From the NCBI GenBank assembly GCA_003013855.2, contig ML058550.1:30001-94000 (forward strand): 64,000 bases of DNA. Reading direction: 5' to 3'. Positions 21,821 through 34,769 of the stretch are shown in pieces; the stretch's first letter is position 1, and each line of letters begins with the position of its first letter. The position numbers and the translations under genes were made by a program. Under the pieces are notes generated by a model. That model made no database searches and was not told the origin of the DNA. It worked only from the letters and a program-made list of their open reading frames with translations. Origin of the DNA: Liriodendron chinense. Taxonomy: Eukaryota > Streptophyta > Magnoliopsida > Magnoliales > Magnoliaceae.

Positions 21821-22175
21821 ACGAACCCAGAACCTCTGGATTAGTTCTGAGTATAGAAACGCTCTAAGATCAATCATTCACATACGTGAATGTATACGTA
21901 GGAAGTGCATCGCAAGGCGTAATGTTTCGGTGCCCTCGGGCGCCAAACTGGCGACTCTCAACAGGAACGTTCCTCCCTTCATCTTTAAGGCAGTAGACGG
22001 TAAAACAAAGGTTTTCAAAACTCCGAAAAATCACACATGTTTATCTTCTCCTTGCTTATTCCTACTAGTTTATGTACCGCGATCAATGGATTCACGTCCC
22101 CGGTCGCGTTTATGAACTGTTCTAATGATTTTCTGACACTACAGAATTAGCAAGATATCAGGACAGACGAAAGAA

Positions 22176-24215
22176 ATGGCAGGCCCAATGACCAATTCAT
22201 GCACCTTCCTTGCCACCAGAGGTTTCATCTTCCCTCGTTTCGCCGCAACTACAGATCCGGAGTCAGAGTGGCGGACGGTTACAACCCGAAGGCAGAAGAA
22301 AGAATAGAAGAAAGCTGCCATCTTAGCAGCATGCAGGAAGACAAACATTACAAATCCTCGCCCCGCGATCAGGAAGCAGTGGCAGCCAAAGCAGGGGCAG
22401 AAGACCCTTATCGGCAGGAGGTTTGCGCCAGTTGAGCCTGCAATGCCCGCGATGACGGTGGACCAGTTCCCGCCGTTGTCCAAGACCTCTTGCACCCCGC
22501 AAAGGACTACTGGGCCCATGAGTGTAAAGTCCAAGCCCGCGATAACCCGTAAGCAGAAGCAAAGCCTGGCTCAAAAAATCCAGTCGGCGCAAGTGGTAAT
22601 GGTCCAAGTGGCCGTAGAGGCAGAAGAAGAACCCTATGAGACAGAAGAATTACCTCCGTTACAAGATCAGATCGACAGACTGGTTGAGGCTAACCGCGAG
22701 ACAAACGAGCGAATGAAGGCTATCCAGGAGGCCTTGACTACTCTGATAGCGCAGAATGCCACCAGAAGTATCGCGCCGCCCACCTGTCAGTCGACAGAAG
22801 AATCTCAAGGTGCGGCAGAAGGATCGGTTGAGCATGAACCACCCGTCCAGCCCAGAATCGTACCAATAGGACGTGTGCCCCTCGCCACGTCTCAGGTATC
22901 ACGAGAAGAGTTATCCCAAACGATAGCTCATATGATGCAGCAAGAAAGGGAGAAAGAAAGGAGAGGCAGCTATAAATATCGGGTTCCATACCCGTCAGAG
23001 GTAGAGGAGGTACCATTTCCGGCCAATTTCAGATGCCTCGACTTTGGAAAATTTGACGGCAGAGGGTCGCCGGAGGAGCACATCACCCATTTCTTGACCA
23101 TGTTGGGAAACTAGTCCGCAGTCCTGCAATATTGTATGCGGCTATTCGGATCTACCTTGACAGGGAAAGCCTTTCAATGGTATATGTCGCTACCGGCCGA
23201 CTCTGTGAGAACATGGGAGCAGATGCAAGATGCCTTCATCTCGAAATTCTTCGCCACCGAGAGAGAGATCTCCCTGACAGACCTAGCAATGGTCAGACAA
23301 AGGAACGGGGAACCAGTCAAAAAGTTCATCGACAGATGGGGAACTACAGTGGCTCAATGTCATGAATTACCCAGCGAAGGCGAGCAGATGAAGATGTGTC
23401 TAAGGGCCCTAGACCCGATGATCTCGTATGGCTTGTCAGGTAATACCTTCAACTCCTTTCGCGAACTGGCGACGAAAGCACACTTGGTAGAGGAAGCAGC
23501 GTCTCGAGTAAGCTTCAGACCCGAGAGACAGAAGAGAGAGATAGGAAGAGTAGTGGAGACTCACCAGGTCGACAGAAGTAGGGACCAGAAAGGCCGAAAA
23601 CATCCCGCTACCAACCATGGGTCAGAGATGAAGGCGGCAGACATATAAGACAAGAGCAAAAAGCCCTATGCGCCAAAGCGCGTGTCGATAGCCGAGAGGG
23701 AGAGGGCGAACGGTCCATACACATTCGACATGGCCGATCTGGTTTCGATCATGGAGCAGTTGATTGAAGAAGGCTTGATGCGCCTACCAGAGCCAATTTG
23801 TCCACACGAAATTGGGCGAACAAACGACCCTAAATACTGCAAGTATCACCAGTGCATCAGCCACCAAACAGAAGATTGCTTCTCTTTAAAAGGAAGGATA
23901 CAGAGGTTAATCAATCAAGGGGTCATCAGCATGAAGGTACCTGAGACAGTGAAGGAGGCAGCCGGGACAATTTCAACAGTCCTAATAAATGGTGAAACTA
24001 GCCGATCAACCTCGTTCCCTGAGCCAGAGGAACCATGGACTCTAGTCAGTAGCAAGAAAAGACTTGAGAACAGACGAAGACTTGTGAAACGGAAGAAGAT
24101 CAGAGGAAGAGGAAGAAGAGAGAGGTCGCAGGGGCAGGAACGACTCGTAACAAGCATGGCTCGCTGCGGAATGGTGTCGTTCGCCGAACAGGCATTGCCT
24201 GAAGAGACCCCATAA
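22176..24215 (+). pseudogene. Tat-1 gag
   Basis: Starts ATG at 22176 (MAGPMTNSCTFLATRG) after a 376-bp leader. It reads in one frame through a basic N-terminus, a coiled-coil-like segment (about 22660-22740), the conserved capsid region (FGKFDGRGSPEEHI at 23047; then GKAFQWYMSLP, WEQMQDAFISKFF, and KKFIDRW) and a Tat-type knuckle C-x2-H-x4-H-x4-C (CKYHQCISHQTEDC near 23840). Stops at 22305, 23112, 23646 and 24213 interrupt it, but the frame never shifts. Gag would form the particle and bind element RNA. Confidence 0.88.
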
Positions 24216-24218
24216 GTA

Positions 24219-27200
24219 GTGGAGAGGGAAGTTAACGCAGTCATCCTGCGGTCCGGAAAGCAAATGCCTGACCGAACTCCCCCAAGACCAAGCAACCCGA
24301 TGCCAGAAGACGGTACCCCTGACAGACCACAGGAAAGACCTCGCATGCAAAAGTCAAAAGAAAAGGTCGTCGAAGCTACGACCAGTCAGCCAAACCCCAA
24401 GCCAATGGCGCACGACATCGTGTCGCACCTACGAAAGGTTCCCGCCCGCTTGAGCATATACGATGCTCTATGTCTCTCGAAAGTGTACAGGAAAATGTTT
24501 ATCAACGCCTTACTTGACAATGAAGTCAGGGAGGTCACAATAATAGAGATAGAAGAAGAAATGAACAATTCAGATAAATTTTGGGAAGGGTATATGCCGG
24601 TGTCACAAGTCATGCCTGTCAACCATCCCTCGACCATCACTTTCTCAGAAGAAGACCGCACGATAGAATCAATGGACCACAATCGCCCGTTAATGGTCAA
24701 AGGAATAATCAGGGACAATGAGATCAAGAGGTGCATGCTGGACGACGGGTCGGCTGTGAATATCATGCCCTTGAAAACATTGCAGAGGCTAGGTTACAGG
24801 CAATCGACGTTACGCCCGAGTTTTATGAAGATTTAAGGTTTCAATCAAGACAGTCAGCGTACGCTTGGATCAATCACAGTAATGTTAAAAATCGAAGAAC
24901 TAACAACGAAAGTAATCGATGCAGTGACAACATACAACCTCCTTCTAGGAAGGCCTTGTCTCCATCAAAATCGCATAATCCCCTCGACATATCACCAGTG
25001 TTTTAAATATAGCAGAGACGGGGTCCAACGCAGGGTAGCAGCAAATCCAAAACCATACACAATAGCCGAGTCATTTTTAGCCGATGCAAAGTACTACGAC
25101 TCGGCCGACGGTAATGAAATCAGTGAAAGGACCGAAGTATCAAAGAAGAGGCAAGGGGCAAAGCCTCGAATAGAGAAGTTCGTGCAGAGAAGTAAGCCTC
25201 AAACCGTCGCCTAGGGGAGATCCCGACATCAGCTAGAAGATCACTCTCAGCCGATTACGAAGAAGTTCTATGTGGTTCCGCAACATCTGCGTCAGCCAGG
25301 GCAGTCTGTGCTAAAACTGATCTCAGATCAAGACATGAGCGTGCTCAAGTCCAGCTTCAATATGCCGGTACCCAAGATAGGAAGAACCAAACCATTTCCA
25401 AAGGCTCCAAGCCAATTCATTGTGCCATAAAGAGACGTCACCCAGAAAGACATCGAGTTTCACTCAGGGCCAAGCCAACCATTACCACCAGAAGAAAGAG
25501 AGGAGGGAAGGGGACTCGCCCAGCTTCGACCGATAGAAGAGAAAAGATATAGCAGAGCCAGCTGGAAGATCATGAGAAATATGGGATTCTCCGGCCAGGG
25601 GACAGACACAAAGAAGAGGTTACTAGCTCCATTTGAAGAACATAAATGAGTATACCGAAATGGAGAAGGTCTAGGGACTAGGGCCGGTATAAACATGGTA
25701 ACCATCGGCCCGGCGGAAGAGGTTCAGTCGCAGGAGCCTACCGATATTGTCCAGCCAAGTGTCGCACCCATGCAAGTAGAAGATGGTGGACAACCGACGA
25801 TCGATGAACTCGAAGAGATAAACCTGGGCACCCCTGAAGAACCTAGGAATATATACTTGAGCAAAAATGTCCCAGAAAGTGAGAGAGCGAGGTACCTGCA
25901 GCTATTAAGGGAGAATAAGGATGTCTTTGCCTGGACGTATTTAGAAATGCCCGGGCTCAGCCCAACGATCGCCATGCACAAGCTGGGCATCATGAAGGGA
26001 AAGAAGCCAGTGAAACAACCGCAGTGACGATTTCATCCGGACATTATACCCAAGATTGAAGAAGAAGTCAAGAAACTGATTCAGGCCGGGTTCGTTCGAG
26101 AGGTGAAATACCCCCGATGGATCTCAAACATCGTGCCGATCAAGAAGAAGAGCGGACAAATCCGAATATGTGTTGATTTTCAGAACCTAAATGAGGCCTG
26201 CCCTAAGGACGATTTTCCTCTCCCAATTCCTGAGCTGCTGATTGATAGCACGACAGGGTACGCAGTAATGTCCTTCATGGACGGGTATTCAGGATATAAT
26301 CAAATTCGTATGGCCCCAGAGGATGAAGAAGCCACGGCTTTCCGCACAACCCTCAGCATCTACTGCTATCGCGTAATGCCCTTCGGATTAAAGAACACAG
26401 GGGCAACATACCAGCTCGCGATGCACGTCATATTTCAGGATATGATGCATAAACACGTCGAATGCTATGTAGATGATTTAGTCGTAAGGTCGGCCGATCA
26501 TGAGTAGCACAGGGAGCACCTAAGGCAAGTGTTCCAACGATTGTGCAAGAAGAGTCTCTGTATGAACCCACTAAAATGCGCGTTTGGAGTTGTGTCTGGC
26601 AAATTTTTAGGCTTCGTGGTCAGACACAAGGGCATAGAAATCGATCCCGCGAAAATCAAGGCCATCATAGAAATGCCGCCTCCGAAGAACCTGAAGCAGC
26701 TGAAGAGTTTCCAAGGCCGCGTAGCATATCTGAGAAGATTCATTTCGAACCTGGCTGGTCGTTGTCAGCCGTTCTCCCGCCTCAACAAGAAAGATGTCAA
26801 GTTTGAATGGGACGCCGCCTGCCAGAAAGCTTTGGATTCGTTAAAAGGGATGCTGGGGAATTCGCTAGTCCTCGCCGCCCCGATCAAGGAAAAGCCACTG
26901 ATTCTATACATCACAACAGGTGATAGCTCGCTAGGAGCGCTCCTAGCACAGAAAAACGAGGAAGGTTAGGAAAGTGCACTATATTATTGGAGCCGCACGT
27001 TAGTAGGGGACGAATTTAACTACTCAGCGATCGAGAAGATGTGTCTGGCTCTCATCTTCGCCGTGAAGAAACTCAGACATTATTGCCTCTCACACCAAAT
27101 AACGTTGATATCCAAGGCCGATCCGATCAAATTCCTCATGAATCGGCCTATGCTGTCTGGGCGTTTAGCAAAATGGGCCCTCCTCCTCTCTGAATTCGAT

Positions 27201-29096
27201 ATCACTTACATCCCGGCCCGAGCTGTTAAAGGACAAGCGATTACAGATTTCCTCGCTGCGCACCCCATCCCAAGCAATGAAGAAATGGAATGTGACCTCC
27301 CAGACGACCAGGTTATGATAATTAAAGAACCGTGACTCTGGCAAATGTACTTCGACGGAGCCGCTAGGTCCACAGGGGCTGGAGCAGGAGTTATATTTAT
27401 TAGCCCGCAGGGAGATCTACTGCCCTACGCATTTACGATCGTGCCGGCTTGTACCAACAATGAAGCAGAATACCAAACCCTTATTATCAGACTACAGCTC
27501 ACCCTCGAGATGCGTATCAAGGCAATACAGATCTACGGTGACTCCAGGCTAATCATCGGACAACTGACGACAGAATATGAGGTTCGTAAACCCGAGTTGT
27601 CGCCCTTTTACCATCAGGCGCAATCCTTATTTGAACAGTTCCGCAATGGTAGCATTTCACATATGCCAAGGCAGGAGAATGTGCAGGCTGATGCATTGGC
27701 CAGCCTAGCTGCTGCTCTGGCTAATCCCGAGGGCAGCCCACTCCAAGTAACAATCGAAGAGAGGAGGATCTTACCAACTACCGTGTCGCGCAGCGACGAA
27801 TCGAGCGTAAATCTCATCTGCTGCTTCGAAATCACAGAAGAAAACGACTGGAGAAGGCCATTTATCGACTACTTGAAATACAGATGTTTACCGGAAGAGC
27901 CCAAGATGCGCGTGCAGGTCAGAAGATGCGCCGGTTCATTTATAACACAGAATGACGTCCTCTACAAACGCTCGTATGAGGGGGTGTTGCTACGCTGCCT
28001 AGACCAGGACGAAGCATATGCTACGCTAAAAGAAGCTCACGGAGGAGAGTGCGGTGCCCATCAGGGGGGCAAGAACTTACATCACCGTGTCAGACACATG
28101 GGGTATTATTAGCCTACAATGACGAAAGACGTGATGGAATATGTCAGGAAGTGTCATCAATGCCAGATACATGCAGATATAATACACTCGCCACCGGAAG
28201 AGTTATATCAATCTGTAATATCTTGGCCTTTCGCCGCCTGGGGCATGGACGTGATAGGGCCAATTAATCCACCATCCTCCTAGGGGCACCAGTACATTCT
28301 GGCTGCGACCGATTATTTCTCTAAATGTGCTGAATCCATTTTCTTGAGAAATGTGAAAGCCAGACATGTCGAAAGTTTCATCCGTCACTCCATATTATAT
28401 CGGCATGGTATCCCCGAAAGAATCACCACCGACAACGGGACACCCTTCAAAAATGTCACTATCGATAGGCTATGCGCAAAGTTTAAGATTAAGCATTGCT
28501 ATTCATCGCCTTACTACCCTCTCGCGAATGGGTTGGCCGAGGCATTCAACAAGATTATCGTGAAAATCCTGAAGAAGACGGTGGCAGAGAATAAGAAGGA
28601 CTGGGACAGACGATTACCCGAAGCGCTGTGGGCGTATAGGACCACGTACTGCACGACTACTCGAGCTACACCCTATTCATTGGTATACGGTACAGAAGTT
28701 GTGATCCTGATGGAGATACAGGTGGAGTCACTACGGGTCGCGCTCCGACACTCCTTGACGACCGAGTACAATGCTAAAATCAGAATGGTCGAGCTGGACG
28801 ATCTGGACGAAAAGAGACTCGCCACTCAGCAAAGGCTCGAAATATATCAAAAATAAATCTCAGCTTCATACGATAAACGAGTCCGGGGTAGGTCATTTAA
28901 AAGAGGCGACTTGGTGCTAATGATGAAACGTCTAGCACCGACGCAAGGCCCAAAGAGTAAATTCGATCCAAAATGGGATCCGGTGTGTATTATCGATGAA
29001 GTGTACTCCAATGGAGCCTACCGGGTGACAGATTGCAAAGGACAGGGCATCAGTACGCTGGTGAATGGTCAATTTTTGAAAAGATATTATACTTGA
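24219..29096 (+). pseudogene. Tat-1 pol: protease, RT, two RNase H domains, integrase
   Basis: Continues the gag frame. Protease: LDDGSAVNIMP near 24739. Reverse transcriptase: from about 25830, with RICVDFQNLNEACPKDDFPLP, FMDGYSGYNQI and YVDDL (26466-26480). RNase H of the RT: about 26850-27290. Second, archaeal-type RNase H: from 27345 (MYFDGAARSTGAGAG, NNEAEYQTLI, YGDSRLIIGQ). Integrase: zinc finger with H, H, C, C in HGGECGAHQGG..RKCHQCQ (28040-28160), then core residues in WGMDVIGP, TDNGTPF and NGLAEAFNK. The final stop is TGA at 29094. Eleven stops interrupt pol itself (24834, 25212, 25428, 25647, 26025, 26505, 26967, 27333, 28110, 28281, 28854), all without frame change. Many sites read as CAA, CAG, CGA or TGG turned into a stop. 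Confidence 0.9.
27345..27720 (+). other. Second RNase H domain (aRNH) of Tat-1
   Basis: FDGAARSTGAGAGVIF is followed by an E in NNEAEYQTLI, a D in YGDSRLIIGQL and a D in NVQADALASLA. These are the acidic catalytic positions of RNase HI-type enzymes. It lies between the RT-linked RNase H and integrase, as in Tat elements. This stretch is free of stops between 27336 and 28110. Confidence 0.85.
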
Positions 29097-29541
29097 CGCG
29101 AGCCTATCATTATATTTTGCAAACGCCCCATTAGAGGGATGATGTAATGTAGGAAATACCAAGAGAAATGATACCGCATAGGGTTTGGAGCGAAGTACTA
29201 ATTATCTACTTTTTCTTCCATAGGTATGAGAAAGTCATCGAGGCCCAGGATGCGTCAGGTATAACACCCCGCTCTTCAAAGCCATTAAAAAGAAAAGAAA
29301 AGGGGGGAAGCCCTTAATAAAGGCTCGATCACATCCCTGCTCACACAAGCACAGGTTTGAGTCCTGACAGGGGGACGCTCTTTCCAAATGACTCAATCAG
29401 TTTGCATTCAAAGCTCAAAATTTGCAACTAAATTATTAATACAAGCGTGAATCCAAAACTGCAATAGTATACATATTGATACAGTATTTATTACAACGTG
29501 TTCTAAAAAAAAAATTCCTCACAAGTGAAAGTCATTACACC
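29097..29541. other. Spacer between Tat-1 pol and antisense gene
   Basis: No coding sequence. The sense and antisense transcription units converge here, with only about 450 bp between their stop codons. Confidence 0.6.
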
Positions 29542-32500
29542 TCAACTGTTTAAAGTTTTTAAACATCGGTCTAACAAGTTTACTATAGACTCCTCGACCG
29601 CCTTCCGTGCCGTTTCAGCTTCAGCTAGAACTAGAGCAGGATCAGGAATGTCCCTGAGAGACTGCTCCAACTCCGCAACTTGAGCTTTCACGACATTGCG
29701 CTCTGCTTCTTGATGATCAAGGGAGGACTGCAAATGAGCCCTCTGATCGCTGAGCTTCGAGAATTTAAGGTGAACGATTGAGCGTTCGGCTTGCAGCCGA
29801 GCCATCTCATTGTCTATCTCTGCCAAACGCGCGGTGACCTCTCGGCACTCGACATCGACGATCTGCCAGTCCTTCTTCACCACGGCCACCCCTGCCTCGT
29901 GTAACTCTAGTTTCGGGAGAAGGGACCGCAAGTGACCACGCTTTTCCTCAATGGACGGGTCAACTTGAAGACTTTTCGCCTCACGTTCTCGGGCTACCCA
30001 TTCCTTAAACTGAGCCACGTGATCAATTATGGAAGACAGATCAATCCCAAGCCAGGCGGCGTTAAGTCCTAATGCCTGCAACACCTCGACTAAGATAGAC
30101 CATTCATCCTCATTTCTTAAAGAATCAACGATGTCAGACAAAAGGCCCTTGAGGAGGTTCGCCTTGGTCCTCGACAGGCCCCGGAGGGATGAAAAGAATG
30201 CCTCTGGCAACACTGCAGACGCTGGGGCATCGACGGAAGCGGCTACCGGCACAAAGAGTGGTGGATGTCAGTACAGGAAAATCATCAATCAGAAAGGAAG
30301 TAGTCAAGACAGTAGAAACAAGTGATATACTAACAACTTCAGGAATGCCAACGGCAAGGGCGCTGGACGAAGCGGTAGGCACAGATGACACTGGGGCCGG
30401 TTCTGTCGTTCCCTCAGTCAACGGTTCGTGTAGTTCTGGGGGAGATATCACTACGACCTCGAGAATATGGTCATTAGATGTTGGCCCAACGGTAGGAGGA
30501 ACGGCAGTAGCAGGCTCGGCCGATAACGACATAATGACGGGAGGAACTTCAGCAAGGGATGCAGTTGACGACGGCTCAACGGAAAGAGCCCCCACAACAG
30601 GTTCGAGCGCACTTAACTCGTTAGTAGGGGCAGCGACCTCTTCCACTACGGCGGCGACGGTCACTTCTGGAACAGCGCTCTGAGCTTCAGCGTCTACCAC
30701 CGGAGGATCGGGGGGAAGGACGGACTCAGCAGGTGTTTCATCATCCAGGTCCATAAAGATCGCCCCCATGCTCTCCTCAGGGACAGATCTATCATATATA
30801 GGTTCACTCTCGTTGCTCCCCCGGGTGCGGCATCCTTCGCTTAAGTTGGCTTGAGAGCTTAACTCACCCTCTTCCCTGGCCTCTCCTGTGCTGACAGCTG
30901 GAGCATCGCCGACTTCTTCGGAAAGCTGCTCCCTCAGGCACTCGGCTCTGCGCAGTTTCCACAAGTCCTTTATCTTCTTGCCGCCACAAACGGCAGGGAG
31001 ACGAGGAGCAGTTTTCACCCGAGGACCAGTGCGTTCAACCCATACCCCATCATCACCATCGTCATCACCATCATCGCCATCAAAGCCTCCGCCTTCACCA
31101 CCCCCCACATCTTCATCACCTCCGCCAGCTCCGCCCATGGCATCATCGCCGTCGCTACCACCATCACCCTCCACGGCAGCATCATCTTCATCACCCCCTG
31201 CCTCGCCCATTGCATCATCATCATCGTCACCCTCTTCGCCATCAAAGCCTCCACCTTCATTCCCCCCTCCCAGAACATTGCCCTCTGCAGGTAACTCATC
31301 AATAGGCCCGAGGGACGGGAACTCTGGCCCCGCCGCTGTCACATTTCTCTCTCCATGGGCGATCCAACCTTCCAGGGTGTGCTCCGGCTTTTCATGATCG
31401 ATCACTACATTTAAAGAGGTTTGCAATCTCTCTTTGCCCGGCACCGCGGGTTAATGAAGGTTTTCTGATACATAGCCGAGCCCGTTGGCAGGAGTGGGAG
31501 TAACGATGGGAGGCGTGATGAAGACGGGTTCCGAGACGAGCATCTTATTCCGAACTAACGTGTACTGGTGGGCCCACCACCTCATCCACCCAAAGGTGGC
31601 CCTGGCAAAACACTGCATCCCCGGGATGATGAAGGAGCAGCCGGTTCCGGTCAGCAGGAGTTGCCGCCACATCCACTTTCAATGAATGGGCCCAACACCA
31701 TACGCCCGCTGCTCGCGCGTTACTGGTTCCAAGGTCGCTGGCACCCCTTGATCGTACCCAAATTGGTGAGCAAAACGATTCAGATAATAGGGTTCCCTCC
31801 AAAACTCCAGCCCTTCACGAAGCGGCAGTGACGAAGGACGAATCGTGATCAAGAAGGAACGCTCGTAATAGTCGACGCTATCGTCGTTCGTGCACAGGAC
31901 CGACTCTTCACTCTGGGTACCGAAAAAGTGATAGAAGTACACATCATCGAGCCGCGCGATCCTATCCTCGATGGTGGTCAGGTTATGGCTGATCATCCTT
32001 TTCTTCTGAAAGAAGTGTAGCGGGAGCTTCCCCTCTCTGATGTAATCCCCGCGCCGCACGCCGTAGACCTAGGGGAAGTACACCCCGAGCTAACCGGAGA
32101 AAAAGTGTCATCCGTAGTAGGCGGAGTTCATCCCATAGGCAGCGCGCTCCTTGTTGCTGATGACGTAGCCGAATGCCCGATATATAGAGCACAGGACCAC
32201 TGGAGCCAGCGCGTACCGATGACCGTTTGCCAGGGCCCCCGCGACGGCAAAACAAGACACCCTGATATTATCTGCCTGCTTGGAGCTCGAAAGTGCCACA
32301 CAGCTAAGCCAATACGCCAGGAAGCCCGCCAGCTCGCAGGTGGGGGAGAGCTTGTTGGGACGCAGGAAGTTTTCCCTCATCTGTTTCTCCAGAAGCGCCT
32401 TGTCACCCCGGCCCTCGTCATAGGTCGCGTGATTTAAGCTGAAAGGAAAAGGACGAGGCGTTAGCAAAAAGAAAGAAGTGCGACTGAGCAGGAAAGTACA

Positions 32501-33752
32501 ACTTGTTATAGAACACTTACTTCAAGCCATGGCTGAAATAGACCAGCCAGTCCTCGAATAGGAGCTTGTCTTTGAGGCTCCAAAATTGGGGTAATTCTGC
32601 AAACAGCTCATAACAGGCCTCAGAGAAGAAGCCTTCGTTGATACCTTTCTTCTTTCGCGACAGTTCATCGTCGCTTGGGACCCATTCGTCGTAGATTCTC
32701 CCACGGATTGGGAGGCCCGCGATCCTGTTAAGGTCCCAGAGCGAGATGCTCATCTCGCCGCACGGCATATGGAAGGAATTGGTAATGGAGCACCAGTGGT
32801 TAAGGAAGCCCTTGTATACCCAGGGCTCTCGGCAAAAGTAACTTGACGTCGCTTCGATCGCCTTATACAAACCCACCGCCCATAAAGTAGCCCGGTGCTG
32901 TTCTAAGATCCGGTTCACCCACGCCTCGTAGCCCTGGTGGAGGACCAGATGGCCGCGGGTTCGGAATGCCCCGATCAACTAGACTTCAGTATCCCCCAGA
33001 TGGTGAAACCGCTGGCGGAGAGTCTCAAAATAATGTTTGGGAAAGGGCTAATGGGGGCTGTGATTCAGCTCCAAGAAGATCATGTCCTTTACGCCTAAGA
33101 CTGACTGATGCTTCCCATTCTTAAAAAGAGAACAACTGAGGAACGGTGCCGGGCCGGACGTCCAAGCGTCGACGCTGTAGAAAGAGTTGTTCCTGCCGAT
33201 ATCGGACGGTTCGATACTCGGGAGGGAATGCTGCCGCTGATAACTCTTCGAGTAACGACTGTACTCCCGAGTGTAGGGGTTTCTAACGACGAGCAGCGCA
33301 GTGACAAGCTTGGCGCTAGACCAGGCCACCTTCATTTTGTCCGATTTAGACTTAGCCTGATTCTCCAAGTACACTTGCTTGGCGCCTTTGCCAGCCCTCT
33401 TCGGGCGACCGCGCCTGGTAGCCTGGGCAGGGATCGACGGACTCGCCTCGCCCTCTTCGGAACCTGTTGTCCCGTCACTTCGAAAACCCCGGAGAGGAGC
33501 TTACCAGGCATCCTACTGCTCCTGCGTGCCCCTGTCTGGAGGGGGTGGCACGATCCTATCACAAAGGATCTTCTTCTGTATGTCCTTCGATAGTGTGAGG
33601 ATGCGCTCGTAAAAGTTGAACGTTTTCGGAGGAAGGAACTACTGTGGATTCTCAGCCGATGGCCTGACAACCTGTTTAGCGGCGGCGCGCTTACGCTTTG
33701 ACAGAGTCTAGGGTGGACCCGAAGGACCGGCCTGTGAAGGATCGCTGGCCAT
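29542..33752 (-). pseudogene. Antisense gene of Tat-1: plant mobile domain protein, three exons
   Basis: Reads opposite to gag-pol. Start ATG at 33752 (MASDPSQAGPSGPP). Exons 33752-32521, 32438-30331 and 30242-29542 have introns of 82 and 88 bp with GT-AG ends (donors GTAAGTG and GTATATC; acceptors TTTCAG and GGTAG). Both introns restore the frame exactly. The spliced frame is 4041 nt, 1346 codons. Exon 1 ends in a plant mobile domain (GYEAWVNRILEQH, FHMPCGEMSISLWDLNRIAG, then LPIRGRIYDEW), which continues into exon 2 (FLAYWLSCVALSSSK). Then comes an aspartate/glycine-rich stretch (about 31080-31260) and a helical, coiled-coil-like C-terminus in exon 3. Stops interrupt it at 33710, 33641, 33515, 33503, 33050 and 32981 in exon 1, and several times in exon 2 (32110, two TAGs just after it, 31681, 31453), with no indel. 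Role unknown; PMD proteins are known as stand-alone silencing factors and from transposons. Confidence 0.8.
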
Positions 33753-34140
33753 TGTAACCTGCAAACGGTATGCAAAAAATTCAGATACAAAGTAAAGGGG
33801 AGATGTTCGTATAAAGACAATCAAATGGTCACAAGATCCAAAAGAATACAAAACAGCAGATAAACGAAACACGAGCGCCAATTAAAGCACCGACAGAGCA
33901 CACCCAAAGCAACAGAGAAATAAATAAAGCAACAACTACAACCACAACATCATCATCACAAACATACAAACAAAGAAGGGCAGCAGGGAAGAAAGATACA
34001 ATTATCATTCATTCATCGGCCCCAAGGACAATCCCAAATGTCTAAATTGTTATATCAACTGTTTAAATTAGAAATTAATAGTCGATGTAAAATGATACAA
34101 AATTGCGGGGACCGCTCCCCAACGCCAGAAAACGAGGATC

Positions 34141-34769
34141 TCAGTCCTGCACTAGCGGAAGAACCCGAGCTCTTAACTCATCGACCTTCGCCTGGACCTG
34201 GGCTTCCTTGAAGATCAAGTCCACTAGGATGGAAATGCATTGTTGCACGAAATCAAAATTCAGGTACTCGGCGTTGGCGTAATTCCTTATGATGGAAACG
34301 TCGATTGCCAGATTGTCATGCTCCCGTAGAGCCTCCCTAACATCCTCCAGATGCCAGCGCGGTGATCTGGATACTCGGCCTCCACCAGAGGGACAAGCCA
34401 AGCTAGAAATCGTCTGCTCTCCCTCTTCTCCTCCTTCAGGAAGCTAAGTCGCTTCGACAGGAACAAGAAAGAAGCGGCCAGAGAAGGCTCCGCCGCCTCG
34501 AGAATCGCCAACTCTTCCAAGAGGGAAGAATCGCCGATGAAGCTAGAAATGGCCTCTTTGTGTTCGTCAGAGATAGAGGCCATCAGTGAGACGTTCCGGA
34601 TGGCTTGAAGAATATGGCGAGGGTCCGCACCCAGTTGGGCCAAGGCTCCGGCCACCTCATCGCACTGATCAGCGAGGGATGACCAGGCCTCGGGATGGTC
34701 CAGAGCGCCCAGCAGTCGCCTCAGGCAATCTTGGGCCTCACCAAGGAAAGCATGAGTTACGACCATCAT
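34141..34769 (-). pseudogene. Second antisense reading frame of Tat-1, unrecognised
   Basis: Starts MMVVTHAFLGEAQDCLRRL on the minus strand, about 390 bp upstream of the PMD gene start and on the same strand. It is rich in A, L, E, R and likely all-helical. The first frame (34769 to about 34380) changes to another (to 34141, ending VLPLVQD) near 34380, which looks like a one-base deletion. No known domain recognised. It could be a leading exon of the PMD gene or a separate small protein. Confidence 0.5.

Noticed and set aside
31015..31302. Minus-strand methionine-rich frame
   Set aside because: It is the same GAT-repeat region in a different minus frame; the D/G-rich frame is the one continuous with the PMD exon.
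30888..31397. Plus-strand S/P-rich frame
   Set aside because: It mirrors the aspartate/glycine-rich part of the antisense PMD gene (GAT/GAC repeats read on the other strand).
33332..33820. Minus-strand arginine/serine-rich frame of 162 codons
   Set aside because: It lies out of frame with the PMD exon that covers the same bases and has the composition of a shadow frame.
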